Origin: Nostoc sp. TH1S01
Lineage (GTDB): Bacteria > Cyanobacteriota > Cyanobacteriia > Cyanobacteriales > Nostocaceae
Direction of reading: 5' to 3'
Assembly: GCA_018993265.1 (NCBI GenBank)
Contig: JAGKSW010000077.1
Span: 1-45,205, forward strand
DNA: 45,205 nucleotides
Below, piece by piece: positions 1 through 9,180 of this stretch. The notes under the pieces are model-generated. The model made no database searches. It had not been told where the DNA came from and saw only the letters and a program-made list of their open reading frames with translations. The translations under genes and the position numbers were made by a program. Position 1 is the stretch's first letter, and every line of letters begins with the position of its first letter.

Positions 1-43
1 GGTCAGTGTAGGTAGTTCACTAAATGGTTTCTAAAATAGAAAC

Positions 44-179
44 AGGACTTACGCACAAGGCATTAAAAATCGAACCACAGAGGCACAGAGAAGCCAGTGC
101 GTTGGGCGGCTTTGCCGACTTGAAGCAACTGGCGCGACACGGAGAAATGAGGGTTTGAGAGGTTTTTTGCGTAAGTCCT
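44..179. mobile_element. MITE-like palindromic element, 12-bp perfect terminal inverted repeats
   Basis: The element begins AGGACTTACGCA (44-55) and ends with its exact reverse complement TGCGTAAGTCCT (168-179). It encloses 112 bp of non-coding DNA. Inside is a second hairpin at 93-133 (GCCAGT paired with ACTGGC, with a GGC...GCC inner stem) whose left arm AGCCAGTGCGTT recurs near the right end of the window (45049-45060). The interior also carries the 'cagaggcacagag' type motif common in Nostoc intergenic DNA. There is no ORF, so any mobility would be in trans. A decayed relative with the same left end lies at 28535-28627. Confidence 0.6.
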
Positions 180-286
180 AAGAAATTTATTTGCGTTTAT
201 CAGCAGTTAATTTTTGGTGCCTGCCATATAAAAATTACTATAAGCTAGATTTATAAAGGTTGAGGTGCGACTAGTAAAGTTAACGA

Positions 287-1183
287 ATGAAAACTATCAG
301 TACACTTTTTAATGCAGAACGTAACCAACTACAGATAGAGATTGATAATCTAACTAGTGTTGAACAAGTAGTTAAGCTAGTTCAAAACAGACTCGATAAT
401 TTAGAAAGAATTTATATTAGCGAGCTAAATTTGACGCAAGTACGTTTAGCGTCCTTTTTTCTGGAGATGTTGCGACAGTTGATCGCTACTTTGACTGTAG
501 TTAATCAGTCTCAATTTGTGCCGCCAGAACAAAAGCAAATTAGTAATTTTACTACAAATGTTTCACCCAAAAGATTAATCCTAAAACTGCTCAAGATACT
601 GATTTATGTGGGCATTTTAGGTTCTTTATTTTCCTTAAATAAAATTAGTATTAGTGCTTGGATGGGTATCTTACTAACTTCGCTGCTTCTAGGTTTAGAA
701 GTTGTATTGCAACTGGACAAAACTAATGTGACTTCTGAGGAATCAGTAGAGATATCCCAACCTTTGCTGCGGGTGGATAGCAAACTTCTTTTAGATAACT
801 TAGCTGATGCGTTGAATACTATTGATATAGCAGTGGCTAGGTTTGCAGAAGGAAACAAATTAGAAGACGATCGCACCTTAGAAGAACTACCAGAGTTGTT
901 GAACTTTCTCCAAAGGCTGATGGGTGCGTCATTTCTCGAACAGCCACAAATGGCGATCGCACTAGCCAAAATTCTGCCCCAAATTTTAATGTCTCAAGGT
1001 ATCCGCGCTCAAATTTACCAACAGCAAGCACCACAAAATGAGCGAGAATATTTTGACTTTGAACCCAGTATTGACCCAAATACCAAAGATTACGTTACCA
1101 TCACACCTGCCTTGTTAAAAGGCGATCGCTTACTCCGGCGCGGTAGAGTGATTGAGCCAGCGTACTCTGAGGTTCGGGAATAG
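287..1183 (+). CDS. Hypothetical membrane protein, partner-like gene of the downstream Hsp70-fold ATPase
   Basis: I do not recognise the 298-residue product. The N-terminal about 90 residues are predicted helical and soluble. Two hydrophobic segments follow at about residues 97-118 and 122-142, so the protein is probably anchored in a membrane by a hairpin. The rest is a soluble helical domain of about 150 residues with no cysteine cluster or catalytic motif that I can see. The C-terminal tail is basic and then acidic (a GDRLLRRGRV stretch). It ends 48 bp before the next gene on the same strand, and the gap holds only a short heptamer-like repeat, so the two genes are probably co-transcribed. 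This suggests, but does not show, that the product works with the actin-like ATPase. No strong ribosome binding site precedes the ATG. Confidence 0.75.
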   Translation: MKTISTLFNAERNQLQIEIDNLTSVEQVVKLVQNRLDNLERIYISELNLTQVRLASFFLEMLRQLIATLTVVNQSQFVPPEQKQISNFTTNVSPKRLILKLLKILIYVGILGSLFSLNKISISAWMGILLTSLLLGLEVVLQLDKTNVTSEESVEISQPLLRVDSKLLLDNLADALNTIDIAVARFAEGNKLEDDRTLEELPELLNFLQRLMGASFLEQPQMAIALAKILPQILMSQGIRAQIYQQQAPQNEREYFDFEPSIDPNTKDYVTITPALLKGDRLLRRGRVIEPAYSEVRE

Positions 1184-1231
1184 AGGCGAGAGGCTAGGGG
1201 TTAGGGATTAGAGGAAAGTTGCTGTAAAAGT

Positions 1232-3154
1232 ATGAAAATTTCAGAAACAATTGGTTTTGATTTGGGACATGGTGAGACAGCCGTAGCGAAAGCAATAGTC
1301 GAAAGCATCGAACCGCCCCAAATGTTGGAAATTAATAATAAGAAAAATCAAATTACTGCTTTAGGTTGGCATCCCAAACTTGGTTATTTGGTAGGAGAAC
1401 AAGCCTTAATTCAAGCTGGCGTAACTCAACTGACAATCTCATTCAAGCAAAAACCTAACCACGATCCTAATTACAGAAAAACAATCTCAACTTTTCTCGC
1501 TACCTACTATCACAAACTGCAAGAAAGCAAACAAATAGAAGGCGGTGAAAGTGATTATTTTTACATTGGTTGCCCTTCAGGATGGTCAATGAGCGATCGC
1601 CAAGCATACCAAAAACTACTTCAAGAAGCTGGTATTCCCCACCTCAACGTTATACCCGAATCTCGTGCAGCTTTCATGCAAGCCAAAGAAGGCGGAAAGC
1701 TGGAATATGAGAAACTTCTAGCATCGGTGCTAATTGTCGATATTGGCTCTTCCACCACAGATTTTACCTTGGTAAAAAGCTTACATGAAATTCCGTTAGA
1801 TTTCGGTAGTAATGCTTTAGGCGCATCCTTAATTGATAAAGCGATTTTTGCCATGACTCTTGCCAAACACGACCAAAAAACATTACTAGAAAAAGTATTT
1901 CAAGAATATCCTCATCATCAAGCCCGTTGTGAACTAGCTTGTCGCAAAGCCAAAGAAGATTATTTTTCTAATGAACAGTTATATAACGACCCGCAATCTT
2001 TTGCCCGTGGCTTTGAGTCCATCAATGAACAGATTTATTTTATTCCCCAGGTCAACAAAGTGATGATGGAGGAAATTCTGCACCAACCTTTACCCGAACT
2101 GGGAAATAAAAGTTGGGTTCAAGCTTTTCATGATGCTGTCAGCGAAGCCAAAGCCAAATTAGAACAACTTGATACAGTCCCAAAACTAGTGCTGATGACT
2201 GGTGGTGCATCCCGAATGAAATTTACCCACCAAATTTGTCAGCAAATGTTTCCCGAACCAGAAACTCTGCTGCGTCCTGATCCTGAACCGGAACGGTGCA
2301 TTGCACTCGGTTTAGCGCGAGTCGGAAGATGGGATTTACGGGCGACGGCTTTTCAGCAAGAAGTGAATCAACTTTTAGATTCACAAAAACTCAAAGAATT
2401 GATTGCTAGACATATCCCAGAGTTAATTGAATTGTTGGCTCAACCATTAGCTGATAATTTGATTGAACAAGCTGTCAGACCAGGAGTAAAAGACTGGCAA
2501 ACCAACAAAATCCGTACTCTGGCAGATTTAGAAATATCCATGAAAAATCGGGCAGAACAGTGGTTAAAAAGTAATGTCGCCCAACAGATAATTAACAATC
2601 AATGTATTCTTTGGTTTAACAACAAAATTCAACCAGACTTAGCAGCAGTTACAGATCCTATCTGCCGGAGGTTTCACATACCCAGAAGTAGTTTAAGGTT
2701 TGAAGATAGCATTGAACCCGCTTTCGTTAACCCAGAACTACGAATTGGTGATGCGATTCTAGCTGACACAGTAGCGTTTATCGTCAATATCGTCATTGGT
2801 GGCGGCACTGTTGCTAGTCTGATTACCCTCATTCTCACGGGACACTTGACTTGGCCGATCGCATTAGTTTACGGTGCTTCTGTGATGGCAGCAGGTATGG
2901 AACTAAACCGGAAAACTGTCCAAGAAACAATCAAGAAAAATTTCGATATCCCCAGTTGGATTCGTTCTAATTTGATGAATGATCAGAAAATTGCAGATAT
3001 GTGCATTCAAATAAAACCAGAATTAGAAAATGTCTTTCGAGAACAATTAACTAATAATCAAGCAGCTTTTGAACAACTCACCGAGAAAGTTGAACAAGGT
3101 CTACAAAAAGCACTGGCAACGAAAGTTCAAGAGGCGATTATTTTAATTCAATAA
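1232..3154 (+). CDS. Hsp70/actin-fold ATPase with C-terminal hydrophobic segment
   Basis: The 640-residue product has an actin-superfamily nucleotide-binding fold. Phosphate-1 motif IGFDLGHGETA is at residues 7-17, phosphate-2 motif LIVDIGSSTTDF at 167-178, and adenosine motif LVLMTGGASRM at 319-329. This is the Hsp70/DnaK-like arrangement, but there is no DnaK substrate-binding beta domain after it. Residues about 375-505 are helical and charged. Residues about 509-555 form a long glycine-rich hydrophobic segment that could insert in a membrane as a hairpin. A helical tail of about 85 residues, possibly coiled coil, ends the protein. Such 'Hsp70 family proteins' are common in filamentous cyanobacteria with mostly unknown roles. 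The upstream gene also encodes a membrane protein, so a membrane-bound complex is plausible. ATP binding is well supported; the function is not. Confidence 0.85.
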   Translation: MKISETIGFDLGHGETAVAKAIVESIEPPQMLEINNKKNQITALGWHPKLGYLVGEQALIQAGVTQLTISFKQKPNHDPNYRKTISTFLATYYHKLQESKQIEGGESDYFYIGCPSGWSMSDRQAYQKLLQEAGIPHLNVIPESRAAFMQAKEGGKLEYEKLLASVLIVDIGSSTTDFTLVKSLHEIPLDFGSNALGASLIDKAIFAMTLAKHDQKTLLEKVFQEYPHHQARCELACRKAKEDYFSNEQLYNDPQSFARGFESINEQIYFIPQVNKVMMEEILHQPLPELGNKSWVQAFHDAVSEAKAKLEQLDTVPKLVLMTGGASRMKFTHQICQQMFPEPETLLRPDPEPERCIALGLARVGRWDLRATAFQQEVNQLLDSQKLKELIARHIPELIELLAQPLADNLIEQAVRPGVKDWQTNKIRTLADLEISMKNRAEQWLKSNVAQQIINNQCILWFNNKIQPDLAAVTDPICRRFHIPRSSLRFEDSIEPAFVNPELRIGDAILADTVAFIVNIVIGGGTVASLITLILTGHLTWPIALVYGASVMAAGMELNRKTVQETIKKNFDIPSWIRSNLMNDQKIADMCIQIKPELENVFREQLTNNQAAFEQLTEKVEQGLQKALATKVQEAIILIQ

Positions 3155-3515
3155 TAAAGTAAAAATACGGAATGAATTTGTTTCACGCAGAGGCGCAGAG
3201 ACGCGGAGAGGAGAATGAGTTTAATATTTAAGTAAGTGAGATTTTATTTCTTAATTTAGCAACACCTCATAAAAATACCTATCTGCGTTTATCCGCGTGC
3301 ATCTGCGGTTAATTTTATTGCATTTTTTTAAGTAGGGCGTGATGATTGATAGTTCAGCAATCAAATCGTATTACTATATCAAAGACTAGAATTTTAGTTA
3401 TGGTAGTCAAAGCATAGTTTATGACTATTTTTGTGGCTAAAACTCTTGAAAATACTTAGTTATTACTCAGCACTCAGCACTCAGCACTCAGCACTTTGCC
3501 ATATCAAAAGCATCT
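3155..3515. other. Intergenic region with dispersed repeats, no gene seen
   Basis: This 361-bp gap is AT-rich and has no credible ORF. It contains three cyanobacterial intergenic motifs: a 'cgcagaggcgcagagacgcggaga' type run near 3184-3210, a 'ctgcgtttatccgcg' type run near 3280-3312, and a perfect heptamer tandem array just before the topoisomerase start. The promoter for the topoisomerase gene must lie here, but I cannot place it with confidence. Confidence 0.6.
3465..3495. repeat. Heptamer tandem repeat (ACTCAGC)x4
   Basis: Four perfect tandem copies of ACTCAGC are followed by ACT. The array sits 20 bp upstream of the topoisomerase ATG. Heptamer arrays (STRRs) are characteristic of heterocystous cyanobacteria. 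A degenerate array of the same unit occurs at 12964-12998. Confidence 0.9.
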
Positions 3516-5681
3516 ATGCCGAAACGCCTTCTAGTTGTTGAATCTCCTGGGAAAGTCAAAAAGCTCAGTCAGATTTTGGGTTCTGATTGGATTGTGCGAG
3601 CTAGTTGTGGTCACATCCGCGAACTGAGTAATACGGGGGAAGATTCTTTAGGTTTCGTCATTGATGATGGTAGTATTAAGTGCAACTATGTACCGCGTGA
3701 CCAACGATCTAAAGAAACTATCCAGCAGCTAAAGGCAGTTAGCAAGCAGGTTGATGAAGTTGTTCTCGCCACTGACCCAGATAGGGAAGGTGAAACAATT
3801 GCTTGGCATTTAAAAGAAGTGCTGGGACTGCGAGAACCGAAACGAGTTATTTATAGTGAAATTACTGCATCGGCGGTGCGGAGTGCGATCGCAAATCCTC
3901 GCAAACTAGATTCTAACTTGGTCGGCGCTGGACTCTGCCGTGATTGTCTCGATAAGTTGGTTGGTTATAAAGGTAGTCCCTTGGTTTGGGCATTAAATAA
4001 TGGTGCGAAGAGTGTCGGCAGAGTTCAAAGTGCGACGTTGCACTTAATATGTCAGCGAGAACGGGAGATTGTCACGTTTGTACCCCAAGACTATTGGAGT
4101 GTATGGGTAGACTACGCTGAAGGATTCCGGGCTTTTTATAAAGGTACAACCAATTCTCTCAGCGATGCGCCAGAACCAGAAACGGAAACCCACGACGATG
4201 CAGCAGGTAATAACACCCAAGCGCCAGAGTCCAAGCGGGTTCTTTCGGAAGCGGAAGCCATACGTTTAGTTGAAGAAGCACGTCAGCATCCCCATCAAGT
4301 AGTTCATGTTGAAGGTAAAACTGTTTATCGTCAACCACCGCCACCTTTTACTACTTCCACTCTGCAACAAGCAGCCGGTTCTAAGCTGAAATTAGCCCCC
4401 GACAAAACGATGGTTTTAGCCCAAAAGCTGTATGAGGCTGGGTTAATTACATATATGCGGACAGATTCAGTCATCTTAAGTCCTGAGTTCTGCGCTGCGG
4501 CTCGTAAGTGGTTGGAAGAACATGATCCGCAGAATGTCCCACAGCAAGTTGCCAAGCATCGCAGCGCCAAAACAGCCCAGGAAGCTCATGAAGCGATTCG
4601 CCCCACAGATGTGTTTCGTCCATCAGTCCAGCTACGGCAAGAATTACCGCCTGAAGAATTTGATTTGTATGTGATGATTTGGAAAAGAGCGATCGCATCT
4701 CAATGTCGGGCTGCTCAACTCCGCAAAACTCAGATTATCACGCAGTCTAATTCACTGTTGTGGCAAGCTAGAGGGCAAGTAGTGGAATTTTACGGTTACG
4801 CTCGCTATTGGAATAACCTCAGCAAAGATTCTGTGTTACCTGTTGTCCAGCAGGGACAACCATTAACTCTAGAAGATGCCAATTTCGAGAAAAAACAGAC
4901 TCAGCCGCCACCACGTTACAGCGAACCGAAATTAGTACAACTAATGGAGCGTAAAGGTATTGGTCGTCCTAGTACTTATGCTCCCACGGTTGCAACCTTA
5001 AAGAAGCGGGGTTATGTGCAGTTAACCAAGGGCAATCTTCAACCGACAACATTAGGGCTAGAAGTTGATGATTTTTTACAGAAAGCTTTGCCAGATTTAC
5101 TAGAAGCAGAGTTCACAGCCAAAATGGAAAGCGCCCTTGATGCGATCGCAGAAGGTAAACAAGGCTGGCAGCAATACTTAACAACTTGGAATAAAAATTA
5201 CTTCGTTCCAGCCTTAGCCAAAGCCAAAACTGTTGCTGTAAGTCCTTCAAATACTAAAAATACAGTATTTGAACGCAAATATGATACTTCTAAAACTCGC
5301 TGTCCTGAATGTAATAATTTTCTCGCTAAAATTCCCAGCAGCAAAGTCAAGAAAAAATATTTCCTCAAATGCACCAGCGGCTGTGCAAATATAGTCCTAT
5401 TTTGGAGTGACTTCAGCAAATCTTGGCAACCACCACGCACCCAAGAAAGCAAGCCAGTAAATCACTCCCCAACTCCTGCTAAATTAAGCTCATATCCCTG
5501 TCCAGTTTGTAAAAAACCACTAGAAGAGTATAACTACACCAAAGACGGACAGCAAAAAACCATGCTGCGTTGTTCTGCTGCATCTCGTCAAGATAAAAAG
5601 CATAAAGATGTAGCTTATTTTAGTACAGCCAAAGGTTGGTGGAGTCCTAAGTTTGGCGAGTTGACTCCAGTAGGGAAATGA
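3516..5681 (+). CDS. topA: Type IA DNA topoisomerase (short, divergent paralogue type)
   Basis: Type IA topoisomerases relax negative supercoils by cutting one strand and forming a 5'-phosphotyrosine link. The 721-residue product opens with the TOPRIM motif VVESPGK (residues 7-13) and has the acidic TDPDREGE motif at 86-93. The active-site tyrosine lies in ITYMRTDS (Y313, with R315 and S318). A GIGRPSTYA motif follows in the conserved core. The C-terminus has two Cys4-like zinc modules (CPECN...CTSGC and CPVCK...CSAAS). The protein is shorter than usual housekeeping cyanobacterial TopA, and residues about 211-245 form a low-complexity acidic insertion, so this may be a second topoisomerase gene rather than the main one. 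The ATG is the first residue of the TOPRIM domain, which fixes the start well. Confidence 0.93.
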   Translation: MPKRLLVVESPGKVKKLSQILGSDWIVRASCGHIRELSNTGEDSLGFVIDDGSIKCNYVPRDQRSKETIQQLKAVSKQVDEVVLATDPDREGETIAWHLKEVLGLREPKRVIYSEITASAVRSAIANPRKLDSNLVGAGLCRDCLDKLVGYKGSPLVWALNNGAKSVGRVQSATLHLICQREREIVTFVPQDYWSVWVDYAEGFRAFYKGTTNSLSDAPEPETETHDDAAGNNTQAPESKRVLSEAEAIRLVEEARQHPHQVVHVEGKTVYRQPPPPFTTSTLQQAAGSKLKLAPDKTMVLAQKLYEAGLITYMRTDSVILSPEFCAAARKWLEEHDPQNVPQQVAKHRSAKTAQEAHEAIRPTDVFRPSVQLRQELPPEEFDLYVMIWKRAIASQCRAAQLRKTQIITQSNSLLWQARGQVVEFYGYARYWNNLSKDSVLPVVQQGQPLTLEDANFEKKQTQPPPRYSEPKLVQLMERKGIGRPSTYAPTVATLKKRGYVQLTKGNLQPTTLGLEVDDFLQKALPDLLEAEFTAKMESALDAIAEGKQGWQQYLTTWNKNYFVPALAKAKTVAVSPSNTKNTVFERKYDTSKTRCPECNNFLAKIPSSKVKKKYFLKCTSGCANIVLFWSDFSKSWQPPRTQESKPVNHSPTPAKLSSYPCPVCKKPLEEYNYTKDGQQKTMLRCSAASRQDKKHKDVAYFSTAKGWWSPKFGELTPVGK

Positions 5682-5769
5682 GTAGAAATTTCAAGAAACA
5701 GTGTCTAAAACCCTTTCACCCAACTTTCACAGACAACCTTTGTGTCAGTCCTGATGACCAAGTTTATTT

Positions 5770-5798
5770 ATACTACATTCGTCTTAATTTTGTAGTAT
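5770..5798. promoter_or_regulatory. 8-bp inverted repeat upstream of the acetyltransferase gene
   Basis: ATACTACA (5770-5777) is repeated inverted as TGTAGTAT (5791-5798) across a 13-bp AT-rich spacer. It lies about 34 bp before the acetyltransferase start, where an operator or promoter-proximal hairpin would be expected. There is no T-tract, so it is not a terminator. Its function is not shown. Confidence 0.3.
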
Positions 5799-5831
5799 AT
5801 TAGGAACTTGTTGCTAATTATGGTGTAAGTG

Positions 5832-7010
5832 ATGACACCTTCATTTGAATACAAGACTCTTGTGGATTTTGAAGACGTAAAGAACTTGGGGTCAATTCTC
5901 GAACAAGCTTTTGTCACATCTGCTGATAATAGAGAAAAATTCTTCAACTCTATGGGGTTGGAGAACTTACGTGTGATTTGTCGAGACGGGAAAGTGGCTG
6001 GCGGATTAGCGACTTTATCAATGGGAATGTGGTTAGGGGGTCAATCTGTACCAATGGTAGGTATTGCTGGTGTGGGGATTGCGCCAGAATATCGTGGAGG
6101 TGGAGTTGCGATCGCACTTATCCAAAACATGTTGCAAGAATTATATGCACAGGGAACTCCTATTTCCGTTCTCTATCCTGCTACGCAACAACTTTACCGC
6201 AAAGCCGGATATGAACAAGGAGGTCATTATTGTCTTTGGGAAATTTCTACTCAAGATATCCGCTTACACAAGCCAAGTTTATCTTTACAACCGATAGCAA
6301 ACCTCAATTGTGAAATCTTGCATCATTTATACAAACAACAGGCAAAACTAATTCATGGCTATTTAGACCGAAATTCAAGTATTTGGGACACATTAATTAA
6401 ACCAGAAGAAAAAGAAACTGTTTATGGTTATTTAATTGGAAGTCAAGAACAACCCCAAGGCTATATTATCTTTAGTCAGCATTTCCAGACAGATCAGACA
6501 GTGATCAAAATTAGAGATTGGGTAGTTTTGAGTCATGCGGCGGCACAAACTTTCTGGTCTTTTCTCGCTAACCATCGTTCTACAATCAAAAAGATACTTT
6601 GGAAGAGTTCGCTTATCGATTCTCTTTCATTGTTATTACCAGAACAAACTGCCAAAATTAAACATCAAAAACGTTGGATGTTGCGGATTGTAGATGTATA
6701 CAAAGCACTGCAATTGCGCGGTTATAAATTAGGAGTAGAAACAGAATTACATTTGGCAGTTAAAGATGATTTATTAACTGCTAATAATGATAGATTTATT
6801 CTTTCTGTTGCCAATGGGCAAGGTGAAGTGAGACAAGGTGGTAAAGGAGAATTACAGATAGATATTCAAGGATTAGCCTCTTTGTATACAGGTTTATTTA
6901 CTCCTCATGATTTGAAATTAGCAGGAAAATTAGATGCTTCCGACACGGCAATATTAGCAGCGACAGAAATTTTTACTACTTCTTCGCCTTGGATGCCTGA
7001 TTTCTTTTAA
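5832..7010 (+). CDS. Eis-like GNAT N-acetyltransferase
   Basis: The product of about 392 residues has the layout of Eis-type acetyltransferases: an N-terminal GNAT domain, a second GNAT-like half, and a C-terminal SCP2 (sterol-carrier-like) domain. The acetyl-CoA loop is seen as VGIAPEYRGGGVAIAL (about residues 80-95). A conserved LYPATQQLYRKAGYE stretch follows. The protein ends in an aromatic, free C-terminus (MPDFF), as is usual in this family, where the C-terminal carboxylate helps catalysis. Eis proteins acetylate amines of diverse small molecules or peptides; the substrate here is unknown. The frame opens with GTG at 5829 directly before ATG at 5832, and I take the ATG. Cytosolic, with no signal peptide. 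It appears to be monocistronic. Confidence 0.85.
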   Translation: MTPSFEYKTLVDFEDVKNLGSILEQAFVTSADNREKFFNSMGLENLRVICRDGKVAGGLATLSMGMWLGGQSVPMVGIAGVGIAPEYRGGGVAIALIQNMLQELYAQGTPISVLYPATQQLYRKAGYEQGGHYCLWEISTQDIRLHKPSLSLQPIANLNCEILHHLYKQQAKLIHGYLDRNSSIWDTLIKPEEKETVYGYLIGSQEQPQGYIIFSQHFQTDQTVIKIRDWVVLSHAAAQTFWSFLANHRSTIKKILWKSSLIDSLSLLLPEQTAKIKHQKRWMLRIVDVYKALQLRGYKLGVETELHLAVKDDLLTANNDRFILSVANGQGEVRQGGKGELQIDIQGLASLYTGLFTPHDLKLAGKLDASDTAILAATEIFTTSSPWMPDFF

Positions 7011-7031
7011 ACCGTTTAGCTTTATGAAATA

Positions 7032-7135
7032 ATACCAATTCACTAAAATCTTGATTCAAATAAAAGAACTTGTAGGGGCGAACGGCCGTTCGCCCCTACA
7101 TCTGTATTTGCATCATTTATAAAGTGAAATGGTAT
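7032..7135. mobile_element. MITE copy 1: about 30-bp imperfect TIRs, TAA duplication, palindromic core
   Basis: The left end ATACCAATTCACTAAA is mirrored by the right end AAAGTGAAATGGTAT, giving imperfect terminal inverted repeats of about 30 bp. If the element is taken as TACC...GGTA (7033-7134), it is flanked on both sides by TAA, consistent with a 3-bp target duplication. The core is a perfect 30-bp palindrome at 7071-7100 (arms read TGTAGGGGCGAACGG). It lies between two convergent genes. The same ends and TAA flanks occur at 42999-43102 around a different core. Confidence 0.7.
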
Positions 7136-7180
7136 AAGCCGTTATCAACTTGGTATTATTTATCAGTAAAAGCAAAGTGA

Positions 7181-7218
7181 AAAAAATTGGGATAGTTCTG
7201 TTAAAAGAACTATCCCAA
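7181..7218 (-). terminator. Rho-independent terminator of ftsH
   Basis: On the minus strand a 13-bp perfect stem (plus-strand arms TTGGGATAGTTCT at 7187-7199 and AGAACTATCCCAA at 7206-7218) has a six-base loop. It is followed by a run of six T residues (six A on the plus strand, 7181-7186). It lies about 30 bp beyond the ftsH stop. Confidence 0.9.
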
Positions 7219-7248
7219 ATCCAAAGTTTAAATTATTACCGCACTTGA

Positions 7249-9087
7249 TTAAGCAAAGGCGGCAGTTTTCACATCATTATTTGCCAAAATTTCTTGCAAT
7301 TCTTCGGCATCTACTGTTTCTTTATCAACCAGCATTTGGGCTAACTGATCAAGGATGTGACGGTTGTTGACTAATACTTCTTTGGCGCGGGTGTAGGCTG
7401 TATCTACGAGTTTCCGCACTTCTTCGTCAATGGCAGCCGCAGTTTCTTCGGAGAAGTCGCGCTCTGACATGATATCGCGTCCAAGGAACATATTACCTTG
7501 TTGACGACCCAGAGCAACAGGCCCTAAGCGATCGCTCATCCCAAAGCGAGTGATCATTTGACGGGCTACTCTTGCTACTTGCTGTAGGTCGTTAGAAGCA
7601 CCTGTAGTTACTTCTTCTTCACCAAAGATAATTTCTTCCGCAAGACGACCACCTAATGCCACAGCCATCTGATTTTCCAGATAGGAGCGACTGTATAAAC
7701 CTGTGTCCATCCGGTCTTCGCTGGGGGTGAACCAAGTTAAACCACCGGCACGACCGCGAGGAATAATACTAATCTTTTGTACTGGGTCATAGTCGGGCAT
7801 CAATGCACCAACTAAAGCGTGACCAGCTTCGTGATAAGCTACCAAGGTCTTGCGTTTTTCGCTCATTACCCGGTCTTTCTTTTCTGGGCCAGCTAACACG
7901 CGATCGATGGCATCATTGATTTCATCCATCGAAATTTCGGTTAAGTTGCGGCGTGCTGCCAAAATTGCCGCTTCGTTCAACAAGTTAGATAAATCTGCAC
8001 CTGTGAAACCAGGGGTACGACGCGCGATTTTATCCAAGTCCACATCTTTGGCTAAGGTTTTGCCACGCGCATGAACTTTCAGGATTTCGCTACGTCCGGC
8101 GTAGTCGGGACGGTCTACTACAACTTGGCGGTCGAAGCGACCAGGACGTAATAAAGCTGCGTCTAATACGTCGGGACGGTTGGTAGCAGCAATGATAATG
8201 ATACCTGTGTTACCTTCAAAACCATCCATTTCGGTGAGTAACTGGTTGAGGGTTTGTTCCCGTTCATCGTTACCACCGCCTAAACCAGCACCCCGTTGAC
8301 GACCAACTGCGTCAATTTCATCGATGAAGACGATACAAGGAGCGTTAGATTTAGCTTGTTCAAATAAATCACGGACACGGGAAGCACCCACACCCACGAA
8401 CATTTCCACAAATTCGGAACCAGAGATAGAGAAGAAAGGTACACCTGCTTCACCAGCCACAGCACGAGCTAGAAGGGTTTTACCTGTACCTGGAGGGCCG
8501 ACTAATAATACTCCTTTAGGAATTTTGGCACCGACTGCGGTAAAGCGATCGGCATTTTTTAGAAAGTCTACAACTTCGTTTAATTCGAGCTTGGCTTGGT
8601 CAATCCCCGCAACATCACCAAATGTCACCTGAGTTTGAGGTTCCATTTGTACTCTGGCTTTAGATTTACCAAAGTTCATTGCTTGGCTACCAGGGCCGCT
8701 TTGAGCGCGGCGGAGTAAGAAAAATAAACCAACTAACAGCAGTACAGGGAAAAATAAACTGCTCAGTGCCTTAAACCAAAAGCCTTCGTCGGTTTGAGGC
8801 AATACAGAAATATCAACGCCTTTAGAGGTAAGAGTATTGATCAAGTCGGGGTCGTTGACTAATGTAACTTTAATATTAGTTCCATCCTGAGACTTGACGA
8901 TCGCTGTAGAACGATCTGCACTCAGCCTAACTTGTGTAACTCTACCTTTTTCAACTTCTTGAATAAATTGACTGTAGCGCCATGTTTGTGTGTTTTGTGG
9001 TTGTTTGTCAAAGAATGCTGTTCCCAGCGCAATGACAACAATAAACAGTAGCGCGTACAGCCCCGCATTTCTCCATCTTTTATTCAC
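7249..9087 (-). CDS. ftsH: ATP-dependent zinc metalloprotease FtsH (FtsH3-like)
   Basis: FtsH is a membrane-bound AAA+ protease; in cyanobacteria it works as hetero-hexamers in thylakoid protein quality control, including photosystem II repair. The 612-residue product has a membrane segment at about 9-25, a lumenal or periplasmic domain, and a second segment at about 107-126. Walker A GPPGTGKT is at 197-204, Walker B IVFIDEID at about 252-259, and the zinc site HEAGH at 419-423. The N-terminal sequence [11 protein letters not shown] matches what I recall of the Synechocystis FtsH3 type. The start is GTG at 9087, supported by an AGGAG ribosome binding site about 10 bases upstream. A strong terminator follows the stop. 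It is the last gene of a tgt / aminotransferase / ftsH minus-strand run. Confidence 0.97.
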   Translation of the reverse strand: MNKRWRNAGLYALLFIVVIALGTAFFDKQPQNTQTWRYSQFIQEVEKGRVTQVRLSADRSTAIVKSQDGTNIKVTLVNDPDLINTLTSKGVDISVLPQTDEGFWFKALSSLFFPVLLLVGLFFLLRRAQSGPGSQAMNFGKSKARVQMEPQTQVTFGDVAGIDQAKLELNEVVDFLKNADRFTAVGAKIPKGVLLVGPPGTGKTLLARAVAGEAGVPFFSISGSEFVEMFVGVGASRVRDLFEQAKSNAPCIVFIDEIDAVGRQRGAGLGGGNDEREQTLNQLLTEMDGFEGNTGIIIIAATNRPDVLDAALLRPGRFDRQVVVDRPDYAGRSEILKVHARGKTLAKDVDLDKIARRTPGFTGADLSNLLNEAAILAARRNLTEISMDEINDAIDRVLAGPEKKDRVMSEKRKTLVAYHEAGHALVGALMPDYDPVQKISIIPRGRAGGLTWFTPSEDRMDTGLYSRSYLENQMAVALGGRLAEEIIFGEEEVTTGASNDLQQVARVARQMITRFGMSDRLGPVALGRQQGNMFLGRDIMSERDFSEETAAAIDEEVRKLVDTAYTRAKEVLVNNRHILDQLAQMLVDKETVDAEELQEILANNDVKTAAFA

Positions 9088-9180
9088 TGAGGTCTATCTC
9101 CTGTATTTTCTGTGCTTTCGCGGAGCGTCTCTGTATGAGAGGGCATTATTAAGAATTATGTTAACTTATCTTAAGGTATC

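Noticed and set aside
604-1079. Minus-strand ORFs of 121 and 80 residues inside the first gene
   Set aside because: Shadows of the plus-strand frame; no domain, and the plus frame fits an operon with the ATPase gene.
3465-3495. Possible CRISPR array
   Set aside because: Units are 7 bp with no spacers; this is a simple heptamer repeat.
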